A stretch of 64,000 nucleotides of DNA from Paraburkholderia sprentiae WSM5005 (GTDB taxonomy: Bacteria; Pseudomonadota; Gammaproteobacteria; Burkholderiales; Burkholderiaceae). Below the pieces are notes generated by a model that ran no database searches, had not been told where the DNA came from, and worked only from the letters and a program-made list of their open reading frames with translations. Below are positions 20,470-29,843 of the stretch, piece by piece (the stretch's first letter is position 1; the number at the start of each line of letters is the position of its first letter). Position numbers and translations under genes: made by a program. The stretch lies in assembly GCF_001865575.2 (NCBI RefSeq), contig NZ_CP017565.2, positions 124,001 to 188,000 on the forward strand. The letters are read 5' to 3'.

Positions 20470-21948
20470 ATGCATCGTATAGACGTACGTAAGTTGGCCG
20501 ACGAAGCTAGCTTCAACCGGTTCCACGCACTGGTTCTTTTCTGGGGAGTGCTCATCCTTGTTCTCGATGGCTACGACCTCGCAGTCGTGGGCGCGGCGCT
20601 ACCGTCGATCATGAAGGATATGGGCGTTGAAGCTACGAAGGCTGGCTTCATGGTCAGTTCAGCACTATTTGGAATGATGTTCGGCGCAATCTTCTTTGGT
20701 ACCTTGGCTGACAAGCTTGGACGTCCCTTAATGATCGCCGTCTGCGTTGCCCTATTCAGCGTCTTCACGGCGACTGCTGGATTGACACACGAGCCGCTCA
20801 CCTTCAGCATCGCGCGCTTCGTCGCCGGGCTAGGTATTGGCGGAGTTCTACCTATCGTCACGGCCCAGATGGCAGAGTTTGCGCCCCGCAGGATTAGAGC
20901 TCGGCTGGTGACCTTGGTCTTCGCGGGCTATTCGGTAGGCGGTGTCCTGGTGGCATTAATTGGGAAACAACTGATTGCAGCGTATGGCTGGCAGTCGATG
21001 TTCTACGTTGCAGGTGCACCGGTGCTATTCATTCCGCTGCTTCTGAAGACGATGCCGGAGTCAATGCCTTTTCTGATAAAAAACCAGCGCTACGATGACC
21101 TCCGGAAGGTCGCTAAGAAACTGGTACCTGAGTACGATCTTCATGAGACATTTGCCGCACCGACCGATGACCGGGCGTCAGACGCCTCGGTGTCCATGTT
21201 GTTCAGCGATGGACGCGGCCTCAGCACGGTAATGATCTGGATCGCCTTTGTGACGGGTCTGTTCATGGTCTACTCACTAAGTTCGTGGTTGACGAAGTTG
21301 ATGGCTATGGCGGGTCACAGTCTCGGCTCGGCGTTGACGTTTGTGCTGATCTTCAACGTAGGCGCGATGATCGGTGCGGTGCTCGGCGGTTGGCTCGGCG
21401 ACAGACTCAATATCAAGTACGTACTTATCGGGTTCTACGCGACTGGGGCGCTTTCCTTGACGTTGATGGGCTATACAAAGTCAACGGAGCTGTTATATCT
21501 CGTCGTGTTCATCGTTGGGGCTTCGACGCTTGGCACGCAACTCCTGGCATATGCATATGCTGGTGAGTACTATCCGATGGCGGTCCGCTCGACTGGGGTC
21601 GGATTTGCATCGGGTCTGGGACGTTTGGGGGCAGTCTGTGCGCCAGTAGTGATCGGTACCCTGGTGGCGATGAAGTTGCCGCTCGAGCAGAACTTCATGG
21701 CCATTGCGTTGGCAGGTCTGATAGGAATGGTCGCCGTCTCGTTAATCAATCAACGTTCGTCGGCTGCCACGCACGTCTATAACGCAGTTGCGGGGGCTGA
21801 GCGAGCCGGCACTGTATCGGACGTATCAGAAAGACATGCCCCGGCCATCGGTAGTGGCGGTCAAGGTGGCTTCCAGGCAACTGCCCGGTTTGAGACTGAC
21901 GTCCATGTTACTGGCAGGACGCCTTCCAGATCGAGGAAGGAATTTTGA
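20470..21948 (+). CDS. MFS transporter, aromatic acid:H+ symporter (AAHS) type
   Basis: 492-residue inner-membrane permease with twelve predicted helices. The AAHS hallmark is LDGYDLAVVGAALP in helix 1 (the DGYD motif of PcaK/BenK-like carriers). The loop 2-3 motif is GTLADKLGRPLM, and the second-half equivalent is GGWLGDRLNIKYV. A cytoplasmic tail of about 55 residues is longer than usual. The ribosome site GAGGAG precedes ATG 20470. It would import the aromatic or related acid used by the ligase of this cluster. Confidence 0.93.
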   Translation: MHRIDVRKLADEASFNRFHALVLFWGVLILVLDGYDLAVVGAALPSIMKDMGVEATKAGFMVSSALFGMMFGAIFFGTLADKLGRPLMIAVCVALFSVFTATAGLTHEPLTFSIARFVAGLGIGGVLPIVTAQMAEFAPRRIRARLVTLVFAGYSVGGVLVALIGKQLIAAYGWQSMFYVAGAPVLFIPLLLKTMPESMPFLIKNQRYDDLRKVAKKLVPEYDLHETFAAPTDDRASDASVSMLFSDGRGLSTVMIWIAFVTGLFMVYSLSSWLTKLMAMAGHSLGSALTFVLIFNVGAMIGAVLGGWLGDRLNIKYVLIGFYATGALSLTLMGYTKSTELLYLVVFIVGASTLGTQLLAYAYAGEYYPMAVRSTGVGFASGLGRLGAVCAPVVIGTLVAMKLPLEQNFMAIALAGLIGMVAVSLINQRSSAATHVYNAVAGAERAGTVSDVSERHAPAIGSGGQGGFQATARFETDVHVTGRTPSRSRKEF

Positions 21949-22035
21949 AAGCTAACGCCGTGGTGCCGTTCCAGATGGCCCTATGTGCCCAGCTCAACGT
22001 CAATCCCGGAACACTGTAAGAGGCATGGAGGATCT

Positions 22036-23223
22036 ATGACACAACACGACCCAATCGTTATTGTCGGGGCTGCCCGCACACCGATGGGCGCACTGCAAGG
22101 GGATCTTGCGTCGCTCACCGCTGCGGAGCTTGGGGCCGTCGCTATACGTTCGGCGATAATACGGTCGGGGGTAGCGCCCGAACATGTCGAGGAAGTAGTA
22201 ATGGGCTGCGTCTTACCTGCTGGCTTGGGTCAGGCCCCTGCGCGTCAGGCATCGCGCGCCGCAGGAATCCCTGATTCGACGGGTTGCACAACAGTCAACA
22301 AAATGTGCGGCTCAGGCATGAAAGCCGCAATGTTCGCGCACGATCTGCTGTTGGCGGGGAGCAACCGAATAATGGTGGCCGGCGGTATGGAGAGCATGTC
22401 TAACGCTCCATACCTGCTGGACAAAGCACGCGCAGGTTACCGGATGGGCCATGGGAAGCTGATCGATCATATGTTTGTCGATGGATTGGAGGACGCATAT
22501 GATCGCGGGCGCCTCATGGGGACGTTCGCGGAAGATACCGCACAGACGTATGGCATTACTCGAGAGGCGCAGGATGCTTTCGCTCTGACTTCGCTTAATC
22601 GAGCACTCGCCGCCACTGCCGACGGCACGTTCGCAGACGAGATCGCCGCCGTCTCCGTCAAGGGACGAAAGGGTGAAGCTTTGATTGCACTGGACCAGCA
22701 GCCCCGGATGGCGCAGCCCGAAAAGATTCCCACACTCAAGCCCGCCTTCAGAGATGGCGGAACCGTTACCGCCGCGAACTCTTCTTCCATTTCCGACGGA
22801 GCCGCTGCGCTCGTGATGATGCGTCGTTCAGAGGCGCAAATGCGTGATCTAAAGCCTGTCGCGACTATCGTTGCCCATAACACTTTCGCCCAGCTACCCT
22901 CGCTCTTTACCACCGCCCCTGTGGGCGCGATCAAGGGTTTGCTCGAGAAGGCCTGCTGGAGTGCTGCGGAGGTTGACCTATGGGAGATCAACGAGGCTTT
23001 TGCGGTGGTGGCGATGGTAGCCATGCGCGATCTGGGCCTGCCTCACCAGAAAGTGAACATCCACGGCGGGGCCTGTGCCCTGGGCCATCCAATTGGCGCC
23101 TCGGGAGCACGGATAATCGTTACTCTCCTCTCCGCGCTAAAAAAATACGGGAAGAGAAGGGGGGTTGCGTCGCTTTGCCTCGGAGGGGGTGAAGCCACAG
23201 CGATAGCTATTGAGCTGGCGTGA
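22036..23223 (+). CDS. Acetyl-CoA C-acyltransferase (thiolase)
   Basis: 395-residue thiolase. ATG 22036 is chosen for GGAGG 5-9 bases upstream over an earlier ATG at 21985. The nucleophilic Cys is in NKMCGSGMKAA, the His base in GGACALGHPIGASGAR, and the second Cys in SLCLGGGEATA. Length and motifs are those of degradative or biosynthetic acetyl-CoA acetyltransferases. As the last gene of the 13.5-23.2 kb cluster it would cleave a 3-ketoacyl-CoA made by the SDR, completing side-chain shortening. Confidence 0.94.
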   Translation: MTQHDPIVIVGAARTPMGALQGDLASLTAAELGAVAIRSAIIRSGVAPEHVEEVVMGCVLPAGLGQAPARQASRAAGIPDSTGCTTVNKMCGSGMKAAMFAHDLLLAGSNRIMVAGGMESMSNAPYLLDKARAGYRMGHGKLIDHMFVDGLEDAYDRGRLMGTFAEDTAQTYGITREAQDAFALTSLNRALAATADGTFADEIAAVSVKGRKGEALIALDQQPRMAQPEKIPTLKPAFRDGGTVTAANSSSISDGAAALVMMRRSEAQMRDLKPVATIVAHNTFAQLPSLFTTAPVGAIKGLLEKACWSAAEVDLWEINEAFAVVAMVAMRDLGLPHQKVNIHGGACALGHPIGASGARIIVTLLSALKKYGKRRGVASLCLGGGEATAIAIELA

Positions 23224-23542
23224 GTTGGATCCGTCGTCGCTGCACGCGTGAGTGTCCGCGCAAGCCCACCCATAGAATTGAATAGAGCTGCATGTGTCGG
23301 ACGAACGGATCTTCGCGCTCTCAAACGTTTCGGGGCGCACCTGTCCCATACCGTCGTGCATCCCGACTCGTATCTACACGACTTCCCGCTCATTCAGTAC
23401 CGCGCGACGTGAATCGTGGGACCGTATTCCGAGCTGTGCACAGCTGATCCGAGGTCGCATGGACTGTAAGCGCTCGGTCATCCCGTCTTGAGTTGGGCTG
23501 AATGTCTTGGGAGCATCGTATCCACTTAAAACAGGTGGATAC
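23224..23542. other. Intergenic, probable IS66 left-end debris
   Basis: No gene. The last 100 bases read into the leader of an IS66-type accessory gene, so part of this stretch is probably IS sequence. Confidence 0.35.
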
Positions 23543-23746
23543 GTGAACACTATCGAAGAAGCGCCGACTGGAAGGCGGCGGCGTCGCCGCTACAGCCCGG
23601 AGTTTAAAGCTCAGGTTGTTACGGCTTGTCAGGGCCCGGGAGTGTCGCGCGCGGCCATCGCCCTGCACCACAAGTCGATAGCGGTTAGCTGGCCGACATC
23701 AGAGGCAGCACAATGCGCCGCCTGGCTGCGTGAGTGGCTCGCGTGA
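23543..23746 (+). pseudogene. IS66-family accessory protein (TnpA), internally deleted
   Basis: GTG 23543 opens a 67-codon frame. Its first 33 residues (IEEAPTGRRRRRRYSPEF, KAQVVTACQGPGVSRAAIAL) match the N-terminus of IS66 OrfA/TnpA. The last 20 residues (SWPTSEAAQCAAWLREWL) match its C-terminus. The roughly 45-50 residues in between are missing. TnpB and TnpC do not follow. It is a dead relic at the start of a mosaic of element fragments that runs to 25.1 kb. Confidence 0.7.
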
Positions 23747-24113
23747 TCCGCATCTGGTGTCCATAGCGCCTGTATGCGCCACGCCTGCTGTTGCTCGGGA
23801 TGCCAGCCCGGGAGTTCAAAGGCCGCCCATCCGGGTGTCGCAAATACCAACCTGTTTCGAGCCGGAGAGCGGTCTGCGCTCAATAGCGCGATGCGCACTG
23901 TGGCAAGCCATCTGATCGGCGCACTCCTGAATAGCGACGACGCCGGAGCCTTACCGACTCCGTATGTCGCGACATCGCCCCCCGGCGGTCGGTCAAATTC
24001 CGCCGGGTATGGTCACTTCAAATTCCCCACCTGACGACCGTCGATTGAGCTGACGGGAGAAGTGTTGCAGGACGTCTATCTTCGTCTCCTTCGAACAAGA
24101 AGGAGTTCAGAGA

Positions 24114-24605
24114 GTGAACGTCTTGAAGCCGCACCTGCAAAGCACCGTATTCACACTACTCGAGCGTAATAAGAGCCAGCGCCAGATCCAGCGGCTCGCG
24201 GGCATCGACCGCAAGACGATCCGTCGCTATCAGGCGATCTTCGAGTCCGAGAAGTCCGCTTCGGCAAACTCCTCCATGGTGACCACCGGCTCCGCAACGT
24301 TCGTCACGCAAACTCCTCCACCGCCGCGACCACCGGCTAGCGACGATTCCGGCAAGACCACAGGGTTCAATTTCGCCCGCTCGGCAAGCGAACCGCATCG
24401 CGAATGGATCGAGCAGCAACTCCGCCTGAGGCGCAACGCGCAGGCGATCTATCAGGATCTGGCCGATCAGTTCGCATTCACCGCGAGCTACGAGAGCGCC
24501 AAGCGTTTCGTGCGCGCCTTGCGCCACATTGATCCAGAGCAGTTCGACCGTCTCGCGTCGCCCCCGGCGAACAAGCTCGAGTGGACTATGGCGAAGGCGC
24601 ACTGA
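24114..24605 (+). pseudogene. istA: IS21-family IstA, N-terminal fragment
   Basis: GTG 24114 with AAGGAG upstream starts a 163-residue protein. It holds the IstA helix-turn-helix region (LLERNKSQRQIQRLAGIDRK, then IRRYQAIFE) and part of the following linker. It stops before the DDE catalytic core expected at about residues 180-350. No istB follows. It belongs to a different IS21 lineage from the element at 39-41 kb. Confidence 0.7.
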
Positions 24606-24654
24606 CCCCGATCCGAAAACCGGCCGCTACCGACGCCCGCGGTTGTTCGTGATG

Positions 24655-24763
24655 CCGCCCCGATTGCCCGAAGAGAAGACGAATCGAGAATCACGCGTGA
24701 GAGGTCGAGTTGGCCAGCTGCGCGTAGCTCGGCGAGCAGCAGTTCGTGCCCTCGACTCTCTGA
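24655..24763 (-). pseudogene. Possible IS5-family transposase fragment
   Basis: A minus-strand stretch of 35 codons reads GHELLLAELRAAGQLDLSRV and then DSSSLRAIGA. This is the region of the first catalytic Asp in the IS427-type branch of IS5 transposases (VDSSSVRAVGA). It is flanked by unrelated sequence on both sides. It is short, so confidence is limited. Confidence 0.45.
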
Positions 24764-24765
24764 TA

Positions 24766-25119
24766 GATCCGCCTTTGTTACCTGCGTGGCTCGCACCCAC
24801 CGACCTCGACCAGTTTGTCCGGGCATTCAGCATTTCTGGCTTTCGCGGTGGATTGAATTACTACCGCAACCTCGACCGCAATTGGGAAATGCAATCGGCT
24901 TTCGAGGGCCTGCTCGTCAAGGTTCCCTCCCTGTACCTTGTCGGCGAGCGAGATACAGGTCTGGCAATGCCAGGCATGCACGAAATTATTGGCGGCATGC
25001 CTCAGATCGTGCCCAAGTTGTCAGCCTCTCGAGTCGTTCCGCAAGCAGGGCATTGGCTGCAACAGGAGGCGCCCAATTTCGTCAACGCGGCATTGATTGA
25101 GTTTTTCCGCGAGCTTTGA
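24766..25119 (+). pseudogene. Alpha/beta hydrolase (epoxide hydrolase-like), C-terminal fragment
   Basis: The last 117 codons of a hydrolase. The cap-domain end (FSISGFRGGLNYYRNLDRNW) is typical of soluble epoxide hydrolases. The core then resumes with VPSLYLVGERDTGL (acid residue region) and AGHWLQQEAPNFVNAAL, which holds the catalytic His. The nucleophile half is missing and the sequence upstream is IS debris. No independent start is convincing, so I treat it as a relic. Confidence 0.65.
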
Positions 25120-25353
25120 TGTACACCGGCGCAGTGTGACGGTTCAACTACAGTTAGCAGCCGTTCTGCCCGCAGATCGGTATGTCGGAGAAGGGGCGAT
25201 CCCGGCCTCTCGTTGCCACTGCGAAAAGCGCGCCGCTCGCTCAACATACGCAATCACCGATCCAGGCACGACGCCGATAGCCACGTCGGTCCCGCCGATG
25301 GCCGGCCTTTCTGGCCTAAGACATTTCAAAGGAGCATCCGTGCGAGGGGCATC

Positions 25354-25617
25354 ATGAAAGCACTTATCGTTGCTGCGACATTGGCGGCTGGCTGTTCCAT
25401 CACCTGCGCGCAGACTTACCCGCAGGGAGCGCTGGCTGACCCAGGCATGGGGGCCTACAGAGCGCAGTTGGAAGCGCAGAAGCAACAGATCGAACTCCAG
25501 AACGAACAACTCCAATTACTGAAACAACAGCGCGAGCTGGATTTGCTGAGGCAGCAGCGCGAACTGAATTCGCTGAGACAACAGCGCCAATTTGACTTGC
25601 TCAGACAGAAGCGCTAG
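25354..25617 (+). CDS. Small exported coiled-coil protein with octad repeats
   Basis: 87-residue protein that I do not recognise. Residues 1-20 (MKALIVAATLAAGCSITCAQ) are a clear signal peptide. After a short linker, residues 40-87 are almost only Leu, Gln, Arg, Glu and Lys. They form four to five eight-residue units of the type (D/N)-(L/S)-L-(R/K)-Q-Q-R-(E/Q), with 24-base DNA periodicity from about 25515 to 25617. It should form a long polar helix or coiled coil in the periplasm. ATG 25354 follows a weak GGGGC. It stands alone before the chemoreceptor gene. Confidence 0.6.
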   Translation: MKALIVAATLAAGCSITCAQTYPQGALADPGMGAYRAQLEAQKQQIELQNEQLQLLKQQRELDLLRQQRELNSLRQQRQFDLLRQKR

Positions 25618-25854
25618 ATCGCTGTAAGGCGCGGCCCACGCCTCAAGATTTGGCTGAGGCGACTCCAGCCAACTTCGGCCAGTCACATCCGAGACCGGAT
25701 CTTCTCGGAGCGGACGGGTCGCATCAAACAATCCATTACTTTGTAGCCAGGCCACCAGCAATAACCCTTAAGTTTTCCGTGTTTGTTGTCGTTAAACAGG
25801 ATTGCCCGGCAAGCCGGTGGCCAGGTGGCAGATATTGAAAGATGGAACTCTCAT

Positions 25855-27582
25855 ATGCGATTGAGCAACATGAAAATAGGAGCGCGCCTCGCGCTGGCGT
25901 TCGCAGTCACGTTGCTGCTGACGTTCGCACTTGCAGCCGTATCACTGAGTGGACTGAGGGGCTTCAACCAGGACGTCAATAACGTCACGCGCTCGCGCAT
26001 GCCGGTGTTGTGGGATCTGCACAAGCTGCTCGAAATCACTCGAGGGCAGGCGGTGATGGAACGCGACGCATTGGCCGCGTTGGCAGGCAACCAGTCGGAG
26101 GTCGTAAGCGGCAATCTGCAATCGATCGGCAATGGTCACGATATCGTGTCCAAGGCAGTCGAAGAAATCCAGCAACTCCTTGACACGGACCAGGGCAAAG
26201 AGCTCTGGGCCAATGTAGCGTCCGCCCGTCAGGCGTATTTGTCCGACCGGGCGGCAGTCATCGCGCAGATCAAGGCCGGCGACGCCGAAGGGGCACGCCA
26301 GAAGTTACTGAGCGAACAGGTGCCGCTGGAGAACCAGTATCTCGGCGCAGTCCAAGCCCTGATCGATTATGTCGGCAACCAGGTAGCGACCGAGCACGAC
26401 GCATCGAGCGCATCGTATGCCGACGCTCGCATGCTCGTACTGGTGCTCGCGGCGCTCGCGCTGGCGATCGGAGGGATTTGCGCGCTGCTGGTCACGCGCT
26501 CGATCGTTCGGCCGCTGCATGTAGCCGTCGACGCGGCTGAGAAAGTTGCGCAGGGCAACCTGGCCACGGGGATCGACGCAGATGGCAGGGACGAGACGGG
26601 GCAACTGCTTCGCTCGCTTCGCACCATGACCGAAAGCCTGTCTAACACCGTCGGCGAGATCCGCATGGGCGCCGAGTCGGTAATGACTGGCGCGCGACAG
26701 ATCGCGCAGGGCAACACCGACCTATCTTCTCGCACGGAGGAACAGGCGGCGTCGCTGCAGGAAACGGCGGCGAGCATGGAGGAACTCACGGCCACTGTCA
26801 AGCAGAATTCGGAGAACGCTCGCCAGGCGAGCGGCCTCGCGGACAGTGCGCATGCTGTTGCCAAAGAAGGTTCGGCAATCGTCGGGGAGGTAGTCGGGAC
26901 GATGGCGGGCATCGAGGAAAGCGCGGGCAAGATCGCCGAAATCACCGGCGTGATCGAGGGCATCGCATTCCAGACCAACATCCTCGCACTCAATGCGGCG
27001 GTGGAGGCGGCGCGGGCGGGCGAGCAGGGTCGGGGCTTTGCGGTAGTAGCCAGCGAAGTGCGCTCTCTGGCGCAGCGCTCGTCGGTAGCGGCGAAGGAAA
27101 TCAAGGAGCTGATCGAGACCTCGGGCAGCCGCGTGCAAGCCGGAACCGACTTGGTCGCGCGGGCAGGAAAGACGATGGACAAGGTTGGCACAGCGATTCA
27201 GCGCGTGACCGACATCATGGGCGAGATCGCGTCGGCTTCGAGCGAGCAGAGCCGCGGCATTGAACAGGTGCACCAGGCGATCAGCCAAATGGACCAAGTC
27301 ACGCAGCAGAACGCGGCGCTGGTCGAAGAGGCGGCGGCCGCGGCTGGCTCGCTGGAGGACCAGGCGAAGCAGTTGCGCGCTGCGGTAGCGGTGTTCCGCA
27401 CGGCGCAGACCGATATCGCCGCGCCAGCAGCGCGCCCGCTGTCTGTTGCGAAGCCGCCAGCAGCGAAGCGGCCCGTCTGTGTAGCCGAGCGTGCCGTATC
27501 AACCACGAAAGTCCCCGCGCCGATACCGCGGCGCGCTGACTCGCCGGTGACGGTCGAGGGCGCGGACTGGGAAAAGTTCTGA
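25855..27582 (+). CDS. Methyl-accepting chemotaxis protein (Tsr/Tar type)
   Basis: 575-residue transmembrane chemoreceptor. Helix 1 is [20 protein letters not shown], followed by a four-helix-bundle periplasmic ligand domain to about residue 190. Helix 2 is [19 protein letters not shown], then a HAMP domain and the long cytoplasmic signalling hairpin. The hairpin tip reads [20 protein letters not shown], the invariant CheA/CheW contact. The C-terminal pentapeptide DWEKF resembles the NWETF tether for CheR/CheB, so the receptor is adaptation-competent. ATG 25855 is favoured by position and GGAA upstream. Ligand unknown. Confidence 0.93.
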   Translation: MRLSNMKIGARLALAFAVTLLLTFALAAVSLSGLRGFNQDVNNVTRSRMPVLWDLHKLLEITRGQAVMERDALAALAGNQSEVVSGNLQSIGNGHDIVSKAVEEIQQLLDTDQGKELWANVASARQAYLSDRAAVIAQIKAGDAEGARQKLLSEQVPLENQYLGAVQALIDYVGNQVATEHDASSASYADARMLVLVLAALALAIGGICALLVTRSIVRPLHVAVDAAEKVAQGNLATGIDADGRDETGQLLRSLRTMTESLSNTVGEIRMGAESVMTGARQIAQGNTDLSSRTEEQAASLQETAASMEELTATVKQNSENARQASGLADSAHAVAKEGSAIVGEVVGTMAGIEESAGKIAEITGVIEGIAFQTNILALNAAVEAARAGEQGRGFAVVASEVRSLAQRSSVAAKEIKELIETSGSRVQAGTDLVARAGKTMDKVGTAIQRVTDIMGEIASASSEQSRGIEQVHQAISQMDQVTQQNAALVEEAAAAAGSLEDQAKQLRAAVAVFRTAQTDIAAPAARPLSVAKPPAAKRPVCVAERAVSTTKVPAPIPRRADSPVTVEGADWEKF

Positions 27583-27925
27583 CAGTGTCTGTGTGCGCTC
27601 GAATTAATTGAGTACGGAACGCAACTATAGTGAGTCTGCTTCGGGCCGCGTCAACGCCGTGTCAACGCCGCGACATAGCCTGGCGGCGCACTCAGTATTA
27701 TCAGATGCGCCTCGTTTTTTTTGGCAAAGCAGCGGCAGGCAGGCACATCGTCGTCTTTTCCAGGCGGTTCGACGCTGGCCGGCTTGATGAGTTAATCAGC
27801 TCGATTACTCGACCGGTAGCCGAAAAGGGTCGCGAAGCCGATCTTTCATCGGTCCGTTTATAAGAAATTCGTTTATGATTCGCGTTGGCAGGACTTGGAC
27901 TTGATCAACCTGAGAAATTCATTCG
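27583..27925. other. Intergenic, nothing recognised
   Basis: About 340 bases after the chemoreceptor gene. No convincing gene, promoter or terminator was identified; an AT-rich patch lies around 27855-27890. Confidence 0.35.
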
Positions 27926-28267
27926 ATGAAAAGCCGGCGTTTCGCCCTCGACGTTCCTTTCGTAACGATTTTGCTGGTCGCGTTATATCTGCCCCGGCCT
28001 GTGCTGGCAGCTCAAACGCGCTGTGGATGGATCGAGAACGACATGCCGTCCAGCCTCACCCTGTCGGATCGCGAAGGTACGTGGACCATTGCATCGATCG
28101 ACACGCAAGCTAGTGGCTTCGACCATATGCCGGACACCGATAAGGGCGACTCATGCGGTTGCCTGTCGGTCGAGACCGACAAGACATCGATGACAATCAC
28201 CAAGTTGCTCGGGGGGAGGCTCAAGCCTGTATCAGCTTGTCAACAGGATAGAAGCCTGAAGCAATAG
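27926..28267 (+). CDS. DUF4087-like exported protein
   Basis: 113-residue secreted protein. Signal peptide about residues 1-29, ending PRPVLAAQ. The mature part opens RCGWIENDMPSSLTLSDREG and WTI, followed by a central GDSCGCLSV. This matches the R-C-G-W-x-x-N-P ... D-R-x-G-x-W-T-I and C-x-C pattern of DUF4087 proteins. Function is unknown; such proteins are periplasmic and often sit in clusters of other small exported proteins, as here. No ribosome site is obvious before ATG 27926. Confidence 0.75.
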   Translation: MKSRRFALDVPFVTILLVALYLPRPVLAAQTRCGWIENDMPSSLTLSDREGTWTIASIDTQASGFDHMPDTDKGDSCGCLSVETDKTSMTITKLLGGRLKPVSACQQDRSLKQ

Positions 28268-28515
28268 TGGTCGTCGAATGGTCTCCAGCGCAACGTCGTG
28301 TACGTGCTGATCGGCGTCGTCGACCGCGTGGGGTCGATCTGGTGCGTTCGCCGTCGGCGCGCATTCGGCCAATTCCGGTCACTGGTCCATGCTATCGCGT
28401 GGGCATTCGGAGGTCGGCTTTGCAGCGACAATGGACCTTCACGCACCGGCGGTGTCATTCGTAGCGTCGATCGTTCGCGCTTCGCGGGGTCAGCGCGGGG
28501 GCCGCGCTTAAATCA

Positions 28516-29496
28516 TCATCGCGGTATCGGCGCTCCTGGCGCAAGGAAACGATGCAGATCGGTCCAGGGTACGGTTAATTTGACAATACCGGACTCGAGT
28601 GCATCTGCCTCACCGGGGTCGAAGGTAATAAGAAGGCCCTCCTTGGTGAAGGACCACGCCGTCGGATCGCGCACGTCCTTGCTGACACGATCAGCAAAGA
28701 ATGGGTCGACGTTCAACGCGCGCGAGGCGCGATCGCGTAAGAAGGTTTCCCATCCGCTACCCGGCTTGAACACGTCCTCGGCCTTAAGCCGATGCAGGGT
28801 TGGCTTGAGCCAGTAGGAGATGTTGTTTGTATCTTCAGATATCGCCCCCCCATGGCATTGCTCGAGGTGCTGCATCTCGACGTTGATGAAATCGGGCGTC
28901 GCTGACATGACCGTGAAACTCACAAACTGGTCGCTGGCATCTCCGGGGTCTCCGAAACACCGGTTGGCCCGCGCTGTCGCCGCCGCTCGAACTATCGCGG
29001 CATTCCATTGTCGTGCCAGCGTTGAAACCGGGTAATCGATTCTTGGCAGGCCCGTGTGCTGTTCCAAAGGCATGCCGGTATTTGTTTCCTTTCCAATTGA
29101 CGTGTAATGGTCAATTCGGCTGAACATGAAGGGATCTACGGACATGGAGGCGCTGCGCAGATCTTCGAATCGGTCGGTGTACTGCCGTCGCAGACAGGAG
29201 GTAGGGCTTTCATTCCTCTTATGACCAAGACACAGGACTTTCACGACTTCGAGCCACTGATCCTGTCCTCTGCGCAGAATCATTCTTCCCGGCTCCGAAA
29301 GCAACGGCAAGGCCGCATGGTAACGCTGCGCCACCGCTGAGTCCTGAGCCGATAGCTTCGGATCCGCGCAAACCGTTTTCTCGAAACGGGTTTTGGCAAT
29401 GTTGCAGTCAAAGCTTGCTGCCGTCACGGCTGACGGCGCTAAACAGGCAAGCAACAAACTCAAGATCAGTAAACAATGTCCATTAAGAATACGCAT
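28516..29496 (-). CDS. LprI-like exported protein with DUF3298/RsiV-like C-terminus
   Basis: 326-residue protein starting at ATG 29496. The signal peptide (LLILSLLLACLAPSAVTA) is followed by an LprI-type lysozyme-inhibitor domain. In this domain FDCNIAKTRFEKTVCADPKL fits F-D-C-x(5)-T-x2-E-x2-I/V-C, and QWLEVVKVLC follows. Residues about 130-320 look like the RsiV/DUF3298 domain (SYWLKPTLHRLKAEDVF, ITFDPGEADALESGIV). LprI domains can inhibit lysozyme. In this company (PAAR protein, other exported paralogues) a periplasmic inhibitor or immunity role is plausible but inferred. Confidence 0.75.
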   Translation of the reverse strand: MRILNGHCLLILSLLLACLAPSAVTAASFDCNIAKTRFEKTVCADPKLSAQDSAVAQRYHAALPLLSEPGRMILRRGQDQWLEVVKVLCLGHKRNESPTSCLRRQYTDRFEDLRSASMSVDPFMFSRIDHYTSIGKETNTGMPLEQHTGLPRIDYPVSTLARQWNAAIVRAAATARANRCFGDPGDASDQFVSFTVMSATPDFINVEMQHLEQCHGGAISEDTNNISYWLKPTLHRLKAEDVFKPGSGWETFLRDRASRALNVDPFFADRVSKDVRDPTAWSFTKEGLLITFDPGEADALESGIVKLTVPWTDLHRFLAPGAPIPR

Positions 29497-29843
29497 TGAG
29501 GTGTATGGTCGAACGTTGAAGTTGGCATTGGACCGGTGCGCTGCCGCGGGCATTGTACGTGTGGTCCTTCCAGCTCGCCATATTCAGCGAATTTTGCGGA
29601 TCAAATGCCTTCCTGGATCTGCGCGGCCGGATAATCCGCCTCGATCCCCGCCAGGCAGCGCGTTCGATTTCCTGCTCTTTTCTTGATCGAGTCAGATGCT
29701 GTGGCCAACCGAGAGGAGCAGTGAGGCCGAAAGTCTGATATGGAAGACAGTCGGGGCTGGGTGGGCCAAACGCCACCATGACCGCGACGCACTGACGCAC
29801 CTCTGTGCTACGCTCGTGCCCTTCATCGAGTGAAGGTGCCTGA

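Noticed and set aside
26367..27191. 274-codon minus-strand frame inside the chemoreceptor gene
   Set aside because: Ser/Ala-rich antisense shadow of a conserved signalling domain.
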